Shown: positions 48,094 to 57,654 of the stretch, one piece after another
Layout: each line of letters begins with the position of its first letter
How positions within the stretch are numbered: position 1 is the first letter of the stretch
Origin: Flavobacteriaceae bacterium
GTDB lineage: Bacteria > Bacteroidota > Bacteroidia > Flavobacteriales > Flavobacteriaceae
Direction: 5' to 3'
DNA: 64,000 bases
Assembly: GCA_024644745.1 (NCBI GenBank)
Contig: JAHEHF010000006.1
Coordinates: forward strand, 16,210-80,209
Notes under the pieces: model-generated
Told to the model about the DNA's origin: nothing
Database searches by the model: none
The model's input: the letters and a program-made list of their open reading frames with translations, nothing else
Made by a program: the position numbers and the translations under genes

Positions 48094-48855
48094 ATGAAAG
48101 AACACAAGACATTTGTCATAGGTATATTCTGTCTGATCCATTCCTTTGCGACGGCTCAAAAAATAGTAACTGACAGGCCCGATCAGACCGAAAGCTCCTC
48201 AACGATCCCTAAGAAAAGTTTGCAAATTGAGAGCGGGATCTTGCTTGGATATGCCGAAGAGGATGGTATTTCATTGCGTGAAATTGCTGTTCCAAGCACT
48301 TTGTTCAGGTACGGGATCACTAAAAATGTGGAAGTGAGGCTTGTAAGTCAGTATTTGAATTTAAGGGAAGAAAATACTGAAATGGAAATATCCGGAATTG
48401 CTGATCTTGAAATAGGGGCAAAAATTCAATTGTTTAAGAAGGAGAACAGCCGTACGGAAATTGCATTTTTGTCGCACCTTTTGGTGCCCACGGGTACAGA
48501 AGAGGTATCCCTCGGAAATGTGGGCACCATCAATAAGCTTTCAGTATCCCATGAGTTAAGTGATACTATGGGTTTGGGCTATAATATAGGGTATAACTAT
48601 TTTGGACTTAAAAATGGATTTTTGACCTATTCCCTGGCCCTGGCCATTGAGATCAATGACAAGGCGGGGGTTTATATTGAGCCATATGGTGAAATAGGCC
48701 TGTTTGACAAATACTTTTCCAATATTGACGCCGGAATGACCTACTTGCTGAAAGATAATTTTCAGCTTGACTTTTCCTTCGGCACAGGGCTCAATTATAC
48801 CATGAATTATCTGTCTGCGGGTTTTAGCTGGAATATCGCAGCGGATAAAAATTAG
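48094..48855 (+). CDS. outer-membrane beta-barrel protein (MetA/phenol-pathway 'transporter' family)
   Basis: A 253-residue exported protein. Signal peptide (ending FATAQ) is followed by TDRPDQTESSSTIP, the start of the Phenol_MetA_deg family of outer-membrane channels. Alternating hydrophobic strands continue to the C-terminal FSWNIAADKN. It lies 50 bases after the feoB permease gene, in the same direction and with no terminator between, so it may belong to the iron operon. The substrate is unknown, and the family name reflects similarity only. Confidence 0.8.
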   Translation: MKEHKTFVIGIFCLIHSFATAQKIVTDRPDQTESSSTIPKKSLQIESGILLGYAEEDGISLREIAVPSTLFRYGITKNVEVRLVSQYLNLREENTEMEISGIADLEIGAKIQLFKKENSRTEIAFLSHLLVPTGTEEVSLGNVGTINKLSVSHELSDTMGLGYNIGYNYFGLKNGFLTYSLALAIEINDKAGVYIEPYGEIGLFDKYFSNIDAGMTYLLKDNFQLDFSFGTGLNYTMNYLSAGFSWNIAADKN

Positions 48856-48947
48856 CCGCCTTGCAATTGTCTTGATCAGGATGCCATAATTTTCAGATAA
48901 TTCAATCGGATTAGGGTCATTTTCATTACTTTTATTCAAAATTCAAA

Positions 48948-51900
48948 TTGTTGTCAGGCCCTTCTACATTTCAGGTTTATAATGCATCTGCAGGCAGCGG
49001 AAAGACCTTCACCCTGGTAAAGGAATACCTCAAGATCATTCTTCTGGATCAGGACACGAGACGCTATCAGCAGATTCTTGCCATAACCTTTACCAACAAA
49101 GCCGCAAATGAAATGAAAGACAGGGTTCTCGAGAATCTTTTACAATTTTCGGTCATGGATTTTTCATCAGAGACGAATGACATGGCGCTTACCCTGATGA
49201 AAGAGACCGGACTGAGCCTGCCAATGATTCAGAAAAGGGCGAAAGAAAGGCTGCAGGATATTTTAAAAAACTATGCCTCTTTCCATATCAAGACCATTGA
49301 CAGTTTTACCAACAAACTGATCAAATCTTTTGCATTTGATCTTGGGCTGACCATGGATTTTGAGGTTGAGCTCGATACGGATTCCATTTTGAAAGAATCT
49401 GTCGATGCCGTGATTTCAAGAATTGGGACAGACAAAGAGCTTACAGAAGTTCTGGTAAATTTTGCCAGAGAGAAAACCCTGGAGGATAAATCATGGGATA
49501 TAAGCAGAGAATTATTTGAGGTTTCCAAACTTTTATTGAATGAGAACCATATTCACGAATTGGAAAGATTATCGGATAAAAGATTATCCGATTTCAAAAT
49601 TCTCGCCAAGAAGCTTCAGAAGGATCAAAGAAGTATAAAGAAATTACTCGCTGAAATCGGTGGCAAGGCCATTGATTTGATTCGTGCCAATGGAATCGAC
49701 ACAAAAGATTTTTACAGAGCCCAATGGCCCAACTTCTTTTTAAAAATGGTCGATAGTCCCGAAAAGCTTGATTTTGATCCTCAGGGAAGCCTGGCGCGGA
49801 ATATCGATGCAAGGATATTTTACGCGAAGTCAAAACCAGAGCAGGTTAAAAAGGCCATCGATCAGTTGGAGGAGCCTTTGATGGGTTTGTATTTTGAGGC
49901 CAAAAAAATATATGAGCGTTACAGCCTGAATGACATGGTGCTCAAAAATTTGATACCCCTCGCCGTGATCAATGCCATCCAAGGTGCCCTGGAAGAAATC
50001 AAGGTGAACAATAATATCCGACTTCATGCTGAGTTCAACCAAATGATCAGCGATCATCTGACCCGTGAGCCGGTGGCCTTTATCTATGAAAAACTTGGTG
50101 AAAAATTCAAGCATTTTTTTATTGATGAGATGCAGGACACCTCTGTTCTTCAATGGCAAAACCTGATTCCGCTTATCGATAATGCCTTGAGCAGCGAAGA
50201 CGCATCGGCTCTTTTGGTAGGCGATGCAAAACAGGCTATTTACAGGTGGCGTGGCGGAAGGGCCGAACAATTCATCGATTTGTCTTCTGACGAACCCGCG
50301 ATCGGAGCCAACCCTTTCAACATACCAAAAAAGACCAGCAACCTGGATACCAATTACAGAAGTCATGCCGGGATTATTGGGTTTAACAATCAGTTCTTTA
50401 CCCATATTGCGAAGCATTTTGAAAATAAGAACTATGCCGACCTTTATTTAACGGGTAATAACCAGCTTACAAACCGTAAAGAAGGGGGTTATGTGCAGCT
50501 CCAGTTTATTGAGGAGGTGAAGACCGCAGAACTTAAAGATGAGATCTATCCCAGAAAGGTCTTTGAGACGATTCAGGGCCTTAAAAATGATTGTGAACTT
50601 GGTGATATCTGTGTGCTGGTCAGAAAGAAAAAGGAAGGCGTGGCCATCGCTAAATATCTTACAGAAAAGGAAATACCCATCGTAAGTTCAGAGACATTAT
50701 TGGTCAAGAATAATAAAAAGGTCGGATTTGTGATCAGTTTGTTAAAATTGATCGCTGAAAATAAAAATGATGATGCCAAATTTGAAGTTCTTGATTTTCT
50801 CCATGGCCATTTAAAGGTTCCGGAAGACAAGCATGATTTTATACAAGGCCTGGTAAAGCTTGAACCGGCAGCATTATTTTCGGAATTAGAGGCGTATCAG
50901 ATCAATTACAATATGCAGCGATTCAATGCATATTCCATATTTGAAGGTGTTGAAGATATCATCAGGAGTTTTAAACTTACCCAGGGCTCAGATGCTTTTT
51001 TGCAGTTCTTTCTGGATTTTGTTTTTGATTATACCCAGAGGAAGTCCCAAAAGAATATTTCCTTTTTGGAGTTTTGGGAAGAAAAAAATGACAAACTCAA
51101 TATTGTTAATTCTGATGGGATTCCGGCGGTTCAGATCATGACCATTCACAAGTCTAAAGGACTTGAATTTCCTGTTGTCATATTTCCTTATGATCTCGAC
51201 ATTTATTTTGAAAGAAGCCCCAAAGCCTGGTACAAGGATCTGGATCAGGAAGATTTTAACGGATTTGAAAGTATTTTGGTCGATTCATCTTCAAAGATTC
51301 AAAAAGCAGGAGTCCACGGAGAAATGATTCTTGAGTCACAGCGAAAGGAAAAGCAACTCGACAGTTTTAACTTATTATATGTTTGTCTGACAAGGGCGAT
51401 AGAACAACTTTATATTATTTCAGAGAACAAGGAACCTAAGGAAAAATTGGGATGGAGCTCGCTGCTGTTTAAAGATTTTCTCGACAAGAAGGGTTGCTGG
51501 GCAGCGGGAAAATCGATTTATGAGTTTGGTGAGCGTAAGCCTTTCTCTTACAAACAATCCTCGGATTCAAACGCTGAAATCCAAACCGATTTTATAAGCA
51601 GTTCATGGAAGGATCACCAGATTAACATTGTCGCAAATTCATCCTTGCTTTGGGATTCAAAAAGGGGATCAGCGATTGGTTATGGGAATTTAATTCATGA
51701 AATGATGTCGCATATTTATTCAGAAAGCGACATTGAAAAAACAATTGAAGGATTTGTCAATAAAGGACTTCTGCCAAGGAGCCAAATGGCAGACGGCGTA
51801 AAAACAATAAAAAATATTGTTCTGCACCCTGAATTAAATGCCTATTTTGATCCGGGAAAGAGGGTTTTTACAGAAAGAGAGATCCTTACCGATACGGGGC

Positions 51901-52094
51901 AGATTCTGATCCCAGACAGGCTTGTGTTCCAGGGGAACCAGGTTGTTGTGATCGATTACAAAACGGGTCTGGCGAATTCAGAGCACCAGCGTCAAATAGA
52001 CTCATATGCTGGAGTTTTGGAAAAATTAAAGCATGAGGTCATTGAAAAAGTATTGGTATATATTGATAAGGAAATAACGATAATCAAAAGTTAA
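48948..52094 (+). CDS. RecB/AddA-like UvrD helicase with C-terminal nuclease
   Basis: A 1048-residue ATP-dependent helicase-nuclease. Walker A is NASAGSGKT (12-20); helicase motif II appears as FIDEMQDTS, motif III GDAKQAIYRWRGG, motif IV LDTNYRSHA and motif V MTIHKSKGLEFPVVI. A PD-(D/E)xK nuclease domain lies at the C-terminus (about 960-1040, PDRLVFQGNQVVVIDYKTG, then RQIDSYA). This fits double-strand-break processing of the AddAB/RecBCD kind. The start is TTG at 48948 (or 48951); no in-frame ATG fits. No partner AddB-like gene adjoins it. Confidence 0.92.
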   Translation: MLSGPSTFQVYNASAGSGKTFTLVKEYLKIILLDQDTRRYQQILAITFTNKAANEMKDRVLENLLQFSVMDFSSETNDMALTLMKETGLSLPMIQKRAKERLQDILKNYASFHIKTIDSFTNKLIKSFAFDLGLTMDFEVELDTDSILKESVDAVISRIGTDKELTEVLVNFAREKTLEDKSWDISRELFEVSKLLLNENHIHELERLSDKRLSDFKILAKKLQKDQRSIKKLLAEIGGKAIDLIRANGIDTKDFYRAQWPNFFLKMVDSPEKLDFDPQGSLARNIDARIFYAKSKPEQVKKAIDQLEEPLMGLYFEAKKIYERYSLNDMVLKNLIPLAVINAIQGALEEIKVNNNIRLHAEFNQMISDHLTREPVAFIYEKLGEKFKHFFIDEMQDTSVLQWQNLIPLIDNALSSEDASALLVGDAKQAIYRWRGGRAEQFIDLSSDEPAIGANPFNIPKKTSNLDTNYRSHAGIIGFNNQFFTHIAKHFENKNYADLYLTGNNQLTNRKEGGYVQLQFIEEVKTAELKDEIYPRKVFETIQGLKNDCELGDICVLVRKKKEGVAIAKYLTEKEIPIVSSETLLVKNNKKVGFVISLLKLIAENKNDDAKFEVLDFLHGHLKVPEDKHDFIQGLVKLEPAALFSELEAYQINYNMQRFNAYSIFEGVEDIIRSFKLTQGSDAFLQFFLDFVFDYTQRKSQKNISFLEFWEEKNDKLNIVNSDGIPAVQIMTIHKSKGLEFPVVIFPYDLDIYFERSPKAWYKDLDQEDFNGFESILVDSSSKIQKAGVHGEMILESQRKEKQLDSFNLLYVCLTRAIEQLYIISENKEPKEKLGWSSLLFKDFLDKKGCWAAGKSIYEFGERKPFSYKQSSDSNAEIQTDFISSSWKDHQINIVANSSLLWDSKRGSAIGYGNLIHEMMSHIYSESDIEKTIEGFVNKGLLPRSQMADGVKTIKNIVLHPELNAYFDPGKRVFTEREILTDTGQILIPDRLVFQGNQVVVIDYKTGLANSEHQRQIDSYAGVLEKLKHEVIEKVLVYIDKEITIIKS

Positions 52095-52102
52095 TTATAA
52101 AG

Positions 52103-52591
52103 ATGAATACAATTGATATTATTTTAGCGGTGATCCTGATTTTTGGCGCTATCAACGGCTTTTTAAAGGGATTGTTTATTGAGGTGACCACCTTGGTCGG
52201 ATTGGTACTCGGGGTATACGGAGCCATACATTTCTCTCATTTTTTAGGTGATTTTCTCAAGGACAGCGTTAGTTGGGAAGAATCAATGATACAGGTAGTT
52301 TCCTTTGCAGGGACCTTTTTGATCATCTTGGTTGCCCTTGTTTTACTGGGTAAAACACTGACAAAAATAGCCGAAACAATTGCGCTTGGCTTTTTCAACA
52401 AGATCGTGGGGGCGATTTTTGGATTTTTAAAATACGCCCTGATCCTGAGCATTGTTTTAATGGTTTATGACCAGATCAGCGGTTCTTTTCCATTTGTTGA
52501 AAAGAAAAAAGTAAAGGAGTCCGTACTATATGAACCGGTCAAAAATTTAGCACCTGCCATTTTTCCTAATCTGATCAAAGTGTCTGACTAG
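52103..52591 (+). CDS. CvpA family membrane protein
   Basis: A 162-residue protein with four hydrophobic segments (about residues 4-22, 28-48, 62-86, 100-125) in the CvpA pattern; NTIDIILAVILIFGAINGFLKGLF at the start is typical. In E. coli CvpA is needed for colicin V production and affects envelope homeostasis; no specific role can be assigned here. It starts 9 bases after the helicase-nuclease gene and is probably in that operon. Confidence 0.88.
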   Translation: MNTIDIILAVILIFGAINGFLKGLFIEVTTLVGLVLGVYGAIHFSHFLGDFLKDSVSWEESMIQVVSFAGTFLIILVALVLLGKTLTKIAETIALGFFNKIVGAIFGFLKYALILSIVLMVYDQISGSFPFVEKKKVKESVLYEPVKNLAPAIFPNLIKVSD

Positions 52592-52693
52592 ACTTGGGAA
52601 AAAACAGGTTCCATGTCATCAGGTTGAAATTTGATCAAGGACTTGAGTTTGAGATAAAAATTATCGCTATTTTTACATCGCAAAATTAGAAAT

Positions 52694-53512
52694 ATGTCGG
52701 CAGCAAATAAGAAATATAAAAGAATTACGACCAAAACCCTGGTCGAGATGAAAAAGAATGGCGAAAAAATTGCCATGCTTACGGCGTATGATTACACCAT
52801 GGCGAAAATTGTGGATCATGCAGGTATAGACATTATTCTTGTCGGAGATTCGGCATCTAATGTCATGGCTGGCCACGAAACGACATTACCCATCACTCTG
52901 GATCAAATGATCTACCATGCCTCTTCTGTAGTGCGCGCCACTGAAAGAGCACTGGTTGTCGTCGACCTCCCTTTTGGCACATACCAGGGGAACTCCAGGC
53001 AGGCACTGGATTCGGCCATAAGGATCATGAAAGAATCAGGAGGGCATTCGGTCAAACTCGAGGGAGGAGCGGAAATCTCTGAGTCCATAAGCCGTATATT
53101 GTCGGCAGGGATTCCGGTTATGGGTCATTTGGGATTAACACCCCAGTCGATTTATAAATTCGGAACTTATACCGTCAGAGCCCGTGAAGAAGAAGAGGCC
53201 AATAAATTGAAGGCCGATGCCAAATTACTTGAAGAACTGGGTTGCTTTGCGGTAGTGCTTGAAAAAGTTCCTTCAAAGCTTGCTCGGGAGGTGGCCGAAA
53301 GCATTTCTATTCCCGTTATTGGAATAGGCGCGGGTGACGGGGTCGACGGACAGGTTCTTGTGACCCATGACATGCTTGGGATGACTCACGAATTCAGCCC
53401 GAGGTTCTTAAGGAGATATCTTGATCTTTATGCCGAGATGGGCAATGCCTTCAAAAGTTATATCTCTGATGTGAAAAGCAAGGATTTCCCAAATAAAAAA
53501 GAACAGTATTAA
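52694..53512 (+). CDS. panB: 3-methyl-2-oxobutanoate hydroxymethyltransferase
   Basis: A 272-residue enzyme for the first step of pantothenate synthesis: it transfers a hydroxymethyl group from 5,10-methylene-THF to alpha-ketoisovalerate, giving ketopantoate. Signatures: [55 protein letters not shown] and VIGIGAG. The Mg-binding Asp is in VGDSAS. Length is standard. A near-consensus -7 box (TATTTTTA) lies about 20 bases upstream, and a strong terminator follows. Confidence 0.98.
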   Translation: MSAANKKYKRITTKTLVEMKKNGEKIAMLTAYDYTMAKIVDHAGIDIILVGDSASNVMAGHETTLPITLDQMIYHASSVVRATERALVVVDLPFGTYQGNSRQALDSAIRIMKESGGHSVKLEGGAEISESISRILSAGIPVMGHLGLTPQSIYKFGTYTVRAREEEEANKLKADAKLLEELGCFAVVLEKVPSKLAREVAESISIPVIGIGAGDGVDGQVLVTHDMLGMTHEFSPRFLRRYLDLYAEMGNAFKSYISDVKSKDFPNKKEQY

Positions 53513-53521
53513 CACATATTT

Positions 53522-53546
53522 CTCGCCTTTTTGGCGAGTTTTTTTT
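53522..53546 (+). terminator. rho-independent terminator of panB
   Basis: CTCGCC-TTTTT-GGCGAG (53522-53538) followed by eight T. The stem begins 10 bases after the panB stop. It separates panB from the Bat operon. Confidence 0.95.
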
Positions 53547-53595
53547 GTTTGATACTTTTAACCAAATTTTAACAAGGAAAAACTAACCTAACCCT

Positions 53596-53603
53596 TAGTT
53601 TTG
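53596..53603 (+). promoter_or_regulatory. candidate -7 element of the Bat operon
   Basis: TAGTTTTG matches TAnnTTTG, 42 bases before the MoxR ATG at 53646 and beyond the panB terminator. The -33 is unclear. Confidence 0.45.
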
Positions 53604-53645
53604 TTGACCTTGTCGAAGAAAACGAATTGAATTTAAAAAAGATAA

Positions 53646-54650
53646 ATGGAATCACAGAACACGAATGTTGATATCAGACTGATCAACGAAAAAATAGAGA
53701 GAGAAAGTGCCTTTGTAGACCTTCTTCAACTTGAAATGAATAAGGTCATTGTCGGTCAGAAGCATATGCTCGAAAGATTGCTCATTGGTTTGCTTGGAGA
53801 CGGACATATTTTATTGGAAGGTGTCCCGGGTCTGGCAAAAACCCTCGCAATTAATACCCTGTCAAAGGCGGTCAAAGGAACATTCAGCAGAATTCAATTC
53901 ACCCCTGATTTATTGCCTGCCGATGTCATTGGAACGATGATCTTTAATATGAAGGAGAATGATTTCTCGATAAAGAAAGGGCCCATTTTCGCCAATTTCG
54001 TATTGGCGGATGAGATCAACAGAGCCCCGGCCAAAGTGCAATCGGCTTTGCTGGAGGCAATGCAGGAACACCAGGTAACGATTGGTGACAGCACCTTTAA
54101 ATTGCCGGAACCATTTTTGGTTCTCGCCACTCAAAACCCGATTGAACAGGAAGGAACTTATCCTTTGCCGGAAGCACAGGTTGACAGGTTCATGCTGAAG
54201 ACGGTAATTGATTATCCCAAAATGGATGACGAGCAAATGATCATGCGATTGAATCTGACGGGAGGATTTGATAAAGTCAATCCGGTAGTTTCCATTGAAC
54301 AAATTGGAAAGGCACGGGAGTCTGTCAAGGAAGTTTATATGGATGAAAAGATTGAAAAATATATCCTCAATATTGTTTTTGCTTCGCGTTTTCCTGAAGA
54401 ATACAGGCTGGCAGATCTAAAACCACTGATCAGCTTTGGAGCCTCACCAAGGGGAAGCATCAATTTGGCCATGGCCTCAAAATGTTATGCTTTTATTAAA
54501 AGAAGAGGCTATGTCATTCCAGAAGATGTGAGGGCCGTTGTTCACGATGTGCTGCGTCACAGGATAGGAATAACCTACGAAGCAGAAGCAGAAAACATCA
54601 CCTCCGTTGATATTATCAATAAAATTGTCAACGAAGTAGAAGTTCCTTAA
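53646..54650 (+). CDS. MoxR family AAA+ ATPase
   Basis: A 334-residue MoxR chaperone-like ATPase, first gene of the Bat operon. Walker A is GVPGLAKT (about residues 60-67); Walker B with LADEINRAP follows, and then the sensor-type TQNPIEQEGTYPLPEAQVDRF motif characteristic of MoxR proteins. The C-terminal lid helices include SFGASPRGSINL. It probably matures or remodels the VWA-domain proteins encoded downstream. Full length for the family. Confidence 0.96.
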   Translation: MESQNTNVDIRLINEKIERESAFVDLLQLEMNKVIVGQKHMLERLLIGLLGDGHILLEGVPGLAKTLAINTLSKAVKGTFSRIQFTPDLLPADVIGTMIFNMKENDFSIKKGPIFANFVLADEINRAPAKVQSALLEAMQEHQVTIGDSTFKLPEPFLVLATQNPIEQEGTYPLPEAQVDRFMLKTVIDYPKMDDEQMIMRLNLTGGFDKVNPVVSIEQIGKARESVKEVYMDEKIEKYILNIVFASRFPEEYRLADLKPLISFGASPRGSINLAMASKCYAFIKRRGYVIPEDVRAVVHDVLRHRIGITYEAEAENITSVDIINKIVNEVEVP

Positions 54651-54745
54651 CCAACCTTGATTGATTGAATACGTCCCGGGACCGACAAAATCATTTGTTT
54701 TGTCAGGTCAGAAGAGATGTCCATTTCATTTAGAAAAACAGACCA

Positions 54746-55612
54746 GTGGATACGAAAGAGTTACTAAAAAAGGTAAGAAAGATCGAGATCAAGACAAGGA
54801 GGTTGTCTGATCACATCTTTTCAGGAGAATATCACAGTTCTTTTAAAGGGCGTGGTATGACCTTTTCTGAAGTGCGGCAGTATCAGTTCGGAGACGATAT
54901 CAGATCGATCGACTGGAATGTGACAGCGAGATATAACGAACCCTATGTCAAGGTTTTCGAAGAAGAAAGGGAACTTACGATGATGTTGGTCGTCGATATC
55001 AGTGGTTCTGAATCTTTCGGCACCCAGCAACAGTTTAAAAAAGACATACTTACTGAAATCAGCGCCACCCTTGCATTTTCTGCCATACAGAATAATGACA
55101 AAGTTGGCTTGCTTTTGTTTTCAGATAAAATAGAACTTTTTATTCCACCTAAAAAAGGAAAGACCCACGTGCTTCGTATCATCAGAGAATTGATAGAATT
55201 TGAGCCTGAGAGCAGAAAAACGGACCTTACTTTTGCCTTGAAATACCTCTCAAATGTGATGAAAAAAAAGGCCATTGTGTTTATTTTATCTGATTTTGTA
55301 GATCAGGGCTATGACAATGCCTTGAAAATTGTTGCCAAAAAACACGATGTAACAGGAATCAGGGTTTATGACAAACTTGAAGAAGACATTCCAAAATTGG
55401 GGATGGTTCCTGTAAAAGACGCAGAAAGCGGAGAGATTGTTCTGGTGAACACGAATTCAAAAAAAGTAAGATTAAATTATCGTGCTTACTATTTGAAAAT
55501 GGTCGATTATTTTGAAGAAGCTTTTACGAAAAGCGGTTCAGGTATAATACATACAAGAATTGACGAAAGTTATGTTAAAAAACTACTGGGATATTTTAAA
55601 AGAAGAGGATAG
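54746..55612 (+). CDS. DUF58 protein (VWA-like)
   Basis: A 288-residue cytoplasmic DUF58 protein, the usual partner of MoxR. It starts with GTG at 54746 (MDTKELLKKVRKIEIKTRR); no ATG is available at this point. The family motif FSEVRQYQFGDDIRSIDWNVTARYNEPYVK lies in the first third, followed by a VWA-like domain with VDISGSES as the MIDAS-like motif. Residues after 150 continue the alpha/beta VWA fold. It lies 95 bases after moxR in the Bat operon. Confidence 0.93.
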   Translation: MDTKELLKKVRKIEIKTRRLSDHIFSGEYHSSFKGRGMTFSEVRQYQFGDDIRSIDWNVTARYNEPYVKVFEEERELTMMLVVDISGSESFGTQQQFKKDILTEISATLAFSAIQNNDKVGLLLFSDKIELFIPPKKGKTHVLRIIRELIEFEPESRKTDLTFALKYLSNVMKKKAIVFILSDFVDQGYDNALKIVAKKHDVTGIRVYDKLEEDIPKLGMVPVKDAESGEIVLVNTNSKKVRLNYRAYYLKMVDYFEEAFTKSGSGIIHTRIDESYVKKLLGYFKRRG

Positions 55613-55657
55613 CCGGCACTTGTGCTTTGGCAGGATATGAAAATTTGAAAAACTGGA

Positions 55658-56650
55658 ATGAGAAATTTATTTTGTTTGCCATATAAAGGGGAGAAATTCC
55701 TGAAGGGCGAAAACCCATTAAAGAAGCATGCCTTGGTAAGGTTACTTCTTCTGGGGGGCTTTTTGTTCATGTGGTTTTCCGGATTTTCGCAGGTATCGAG
55801 CAAAATAGATACCACAAGTATAAGAATCGGGGAGCAATTCAATTATGAGATCACAGTGGAGGAAACCAAAGATGTTCGATTCCCTAAATTTGAATCTGAC
55901 AGCCTGAACCGGATAGGCGTGGTCACCTCTCATAAAATTGATTCCCTGAAGAATCAACTGATCAAAAAATATACTTTAACCAGTTTTGACAGTGGACGCT
56001 ATGTCCTGCCCGGCCAGGAAATTTTTATAAAAGACAAAAGGTTCTTAACCGAAGAGGTAGTGATAAACGTAGGAACGGTTCCGGTCGATACCCTCAAACA
56101 ACCCATGTATCATATCAAAGAGATCAACAACGAACCTTATTTGTTCAGTGATTATCTGAATTACTTTTGGGGCTTGATTCTTTTGTTGATCATCATTGCT
56201 GTTATTTTGTACTTCGTGTTAAAAGATAAACCGACCCCGGAAGAAATCATTTCAAGAATTCCACCGTTTGATGCGGCAAAAATGAGGTTGAAGGAATTGG
56301 ACCAAAAGGAACTCATTTCCAAAAACAAAATCAAACTCTATTATGTGGAACTCACTGATATTGTGAGGACCTTCATCGAAAAGGAAATGAATATTCCTGC
56401 GCTGGAATCCACAACGGATGAGCTTATGGAGATCATCACAGATTTTAACAGCAGTAGTCACTTGAATATCTCAGGGGATACCCTTTTAAAATTAAAACAA
56501 TTGCTGAAGGAGGCTGATCTGGTGAAATTTGCGAAGTCCAGGCCGCTGCAAAATCAGATAGCCCTGCACAGAGAAGATGCCGAGGGCATCATAGATACTT
56601 TGCACCCTAAGAAAGTTGAACCTAAACCGGAAGAAGATGATAGGGAATAA
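55658..56650 (+). CDS. Bat-operon membrane protein, BatD-like/DUF4381-like
   Basis: A 330-residue protein with a signal-anchor helix (about residues 25-44, ending FSQVSSK), a beta-sandwich periplasmic region (about 45-155), a second transmembrane helix (about 170-190, FWGLILLLIIIAVILYFVL) and a cytoplasmic helical tail (about 195-330) with acidic and lysine-rich segments. It occupies the slot where Bacteroidota Bat operons carry an unnamed DUF4381-like protein between DUF58 and BatA. It likely acts in the same envelope complex. No enzymatic motif is visible. Confidence 0.75.
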   Translation: MRNLFCLPYKGEKFLKGENPLKKHALVRLLLLGGFLFMWFSGFSQVSSKIDTTSIRIGEQFNYEITVEETKDVRFPKFESDSLNRIGVVTSHKIDSLKNQLIKKYTLTSFDSGRYVLPGQEIFIKDKRFLTEEVVINVGTVPVDTLKQPMYHIKEINNEPYLFSDYLNYFWGLILLLIIIAVILYFVLKDKPTPEEIISRIPPFDAAKMRLKELDQKELISKNKIKLYYVELTDIVRTFIEKEMNIPALESTTDELMEIITDFNSSSHLNISGDTLLKLKQLLKEADLVKFAKSRPLQNQIALHREDAEGIIDTLHPKKVEPKPEEDDRE

Positions 56651-56651
56651 C

Positions 56652-57638
56652 ATGGAATTTACCAACCCCGGTTTGCTCTGGCTGCTTTTATTGATACCGA
56701 TATTGGCAGGTTGGTACTTTTTTGTCCGGAAAAAGGACAATGCAAATTTAAATATGCCAAGCATAGCTGGGTTTGCCTATAAAAATATGTGGTCAAAATT
56801 AAAGCCATTGCTTTATGTATTCAGACTATTGGCGGTTGCCTTACTCATCATTGCACTGGCAAGACCCCGAAACGTGGAGGTGAGTAAGAGAACCAAGACC
56901 ACACGTGGGATAGACATTGTCATGGCCATTGATGTTTCGGCAAGTATGCTCGCCAAGGATCTCAAACCCAACCGACTGGAAGCCTTAAAGGAGGTGGCCA
57001 GCAAATTTGTTCAAAAGAGACCCAACGACAGAATCGGTATTGTCGTTTATGCCGGGGAGAGCTTTACTCAAACCCCGATTACAAGTGACAAGGTGATCAT
57101 ACAAAATACGATCAGGAAGATCAGGTGGGGTCAAATTGATGACGGAACCGCTATTGGAATGGGACTCGGATCAGCAGTGAACAGGTTAAAAGACAGTAAG
57201 GCAAAAAGCAAGGTGATCATTCTGCTTACAGACGGTGTCAACAATACGGGTTTTGTAGACCCCAAAACCGCAACTGAGCTTGCAAAGGAACTCAACATTA
57301 AGGTCTATACCATAGGTTTGGGAACCAACGGCACGGCTTTGTTCCCAGTTGCCAAGGATCTCAATGGTAAACTAATTTTTAGAAATGCTCCCGTGGAGAT
57401 CGATGAGGACCTTTTAAAATACATTGCCAGTGAAACAGATGGTAAATATTTCAGGGCAACCGGGAACAAAAAGCTTGAATCTGTTTACAATGAAATAAAT
57501 AAACTCGAGAAAACAGAGATCGAGGAATTTAAATATTACAATTATCAGGAAAAATTCAGACCATTGATCCTGGCAGCCGGATTTTTAATTATGCTGGAGA
57601 TGCTTTTGAGATTTACGGTTTACAGAAGTTTTATATAG
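56652..57638 (+). CDS. batA: BatA, VWA-domain membrane protein
   Basis: A 328-residue BatA. The ATG at 56652 (MEFTNPGLLWLLLLIPIL) is preferred: it lies one base after the preceding stop and starts with the typical N-terminal helix, whereas the ATG 36 bases upstream overlaps that gene. A second hydrophobic segment follows at about residues 45-70, then a VWA domain with MIDAS motif DVSASM and TDGVNNTGF, and a C-terminal membrane helix (about 300-320). It is thought to form an envelope complex with BatB-E that supports stress or oxygen tolerance. Confidence 0.95.
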   Translation: MEFTNPGLLWLLLLIPILAGWYFFVRKKDNANLNMPSIAGFAYKNMWSKLKPLLYVFRLLAVALLIIALARPRNVEVSKRTKTTRGIDIVMAIDVSASMLAKDLKPNRLEALKEVASKFVQKRPNDRIGIVVYAGESFTQTPITSDKVIIQNTIRKIRWGQIDDGTAIGMGLGSAVNRLKDSKAKSKVIILLTDGVNNTGFVDPKTATELAKELNIKVYTIGLGTNGTALFPVAKDLNGKLIFRNAPVEIDEDLLKYIASETDGKYFRATGNKKLESVYNEINKLEKTEIEEFKYYNYQEKFRPLILAAGFLIMLEMLLRFTVYRSFI

Positions 57639-57654
57639 GTTAGTAAGAAAGAAA

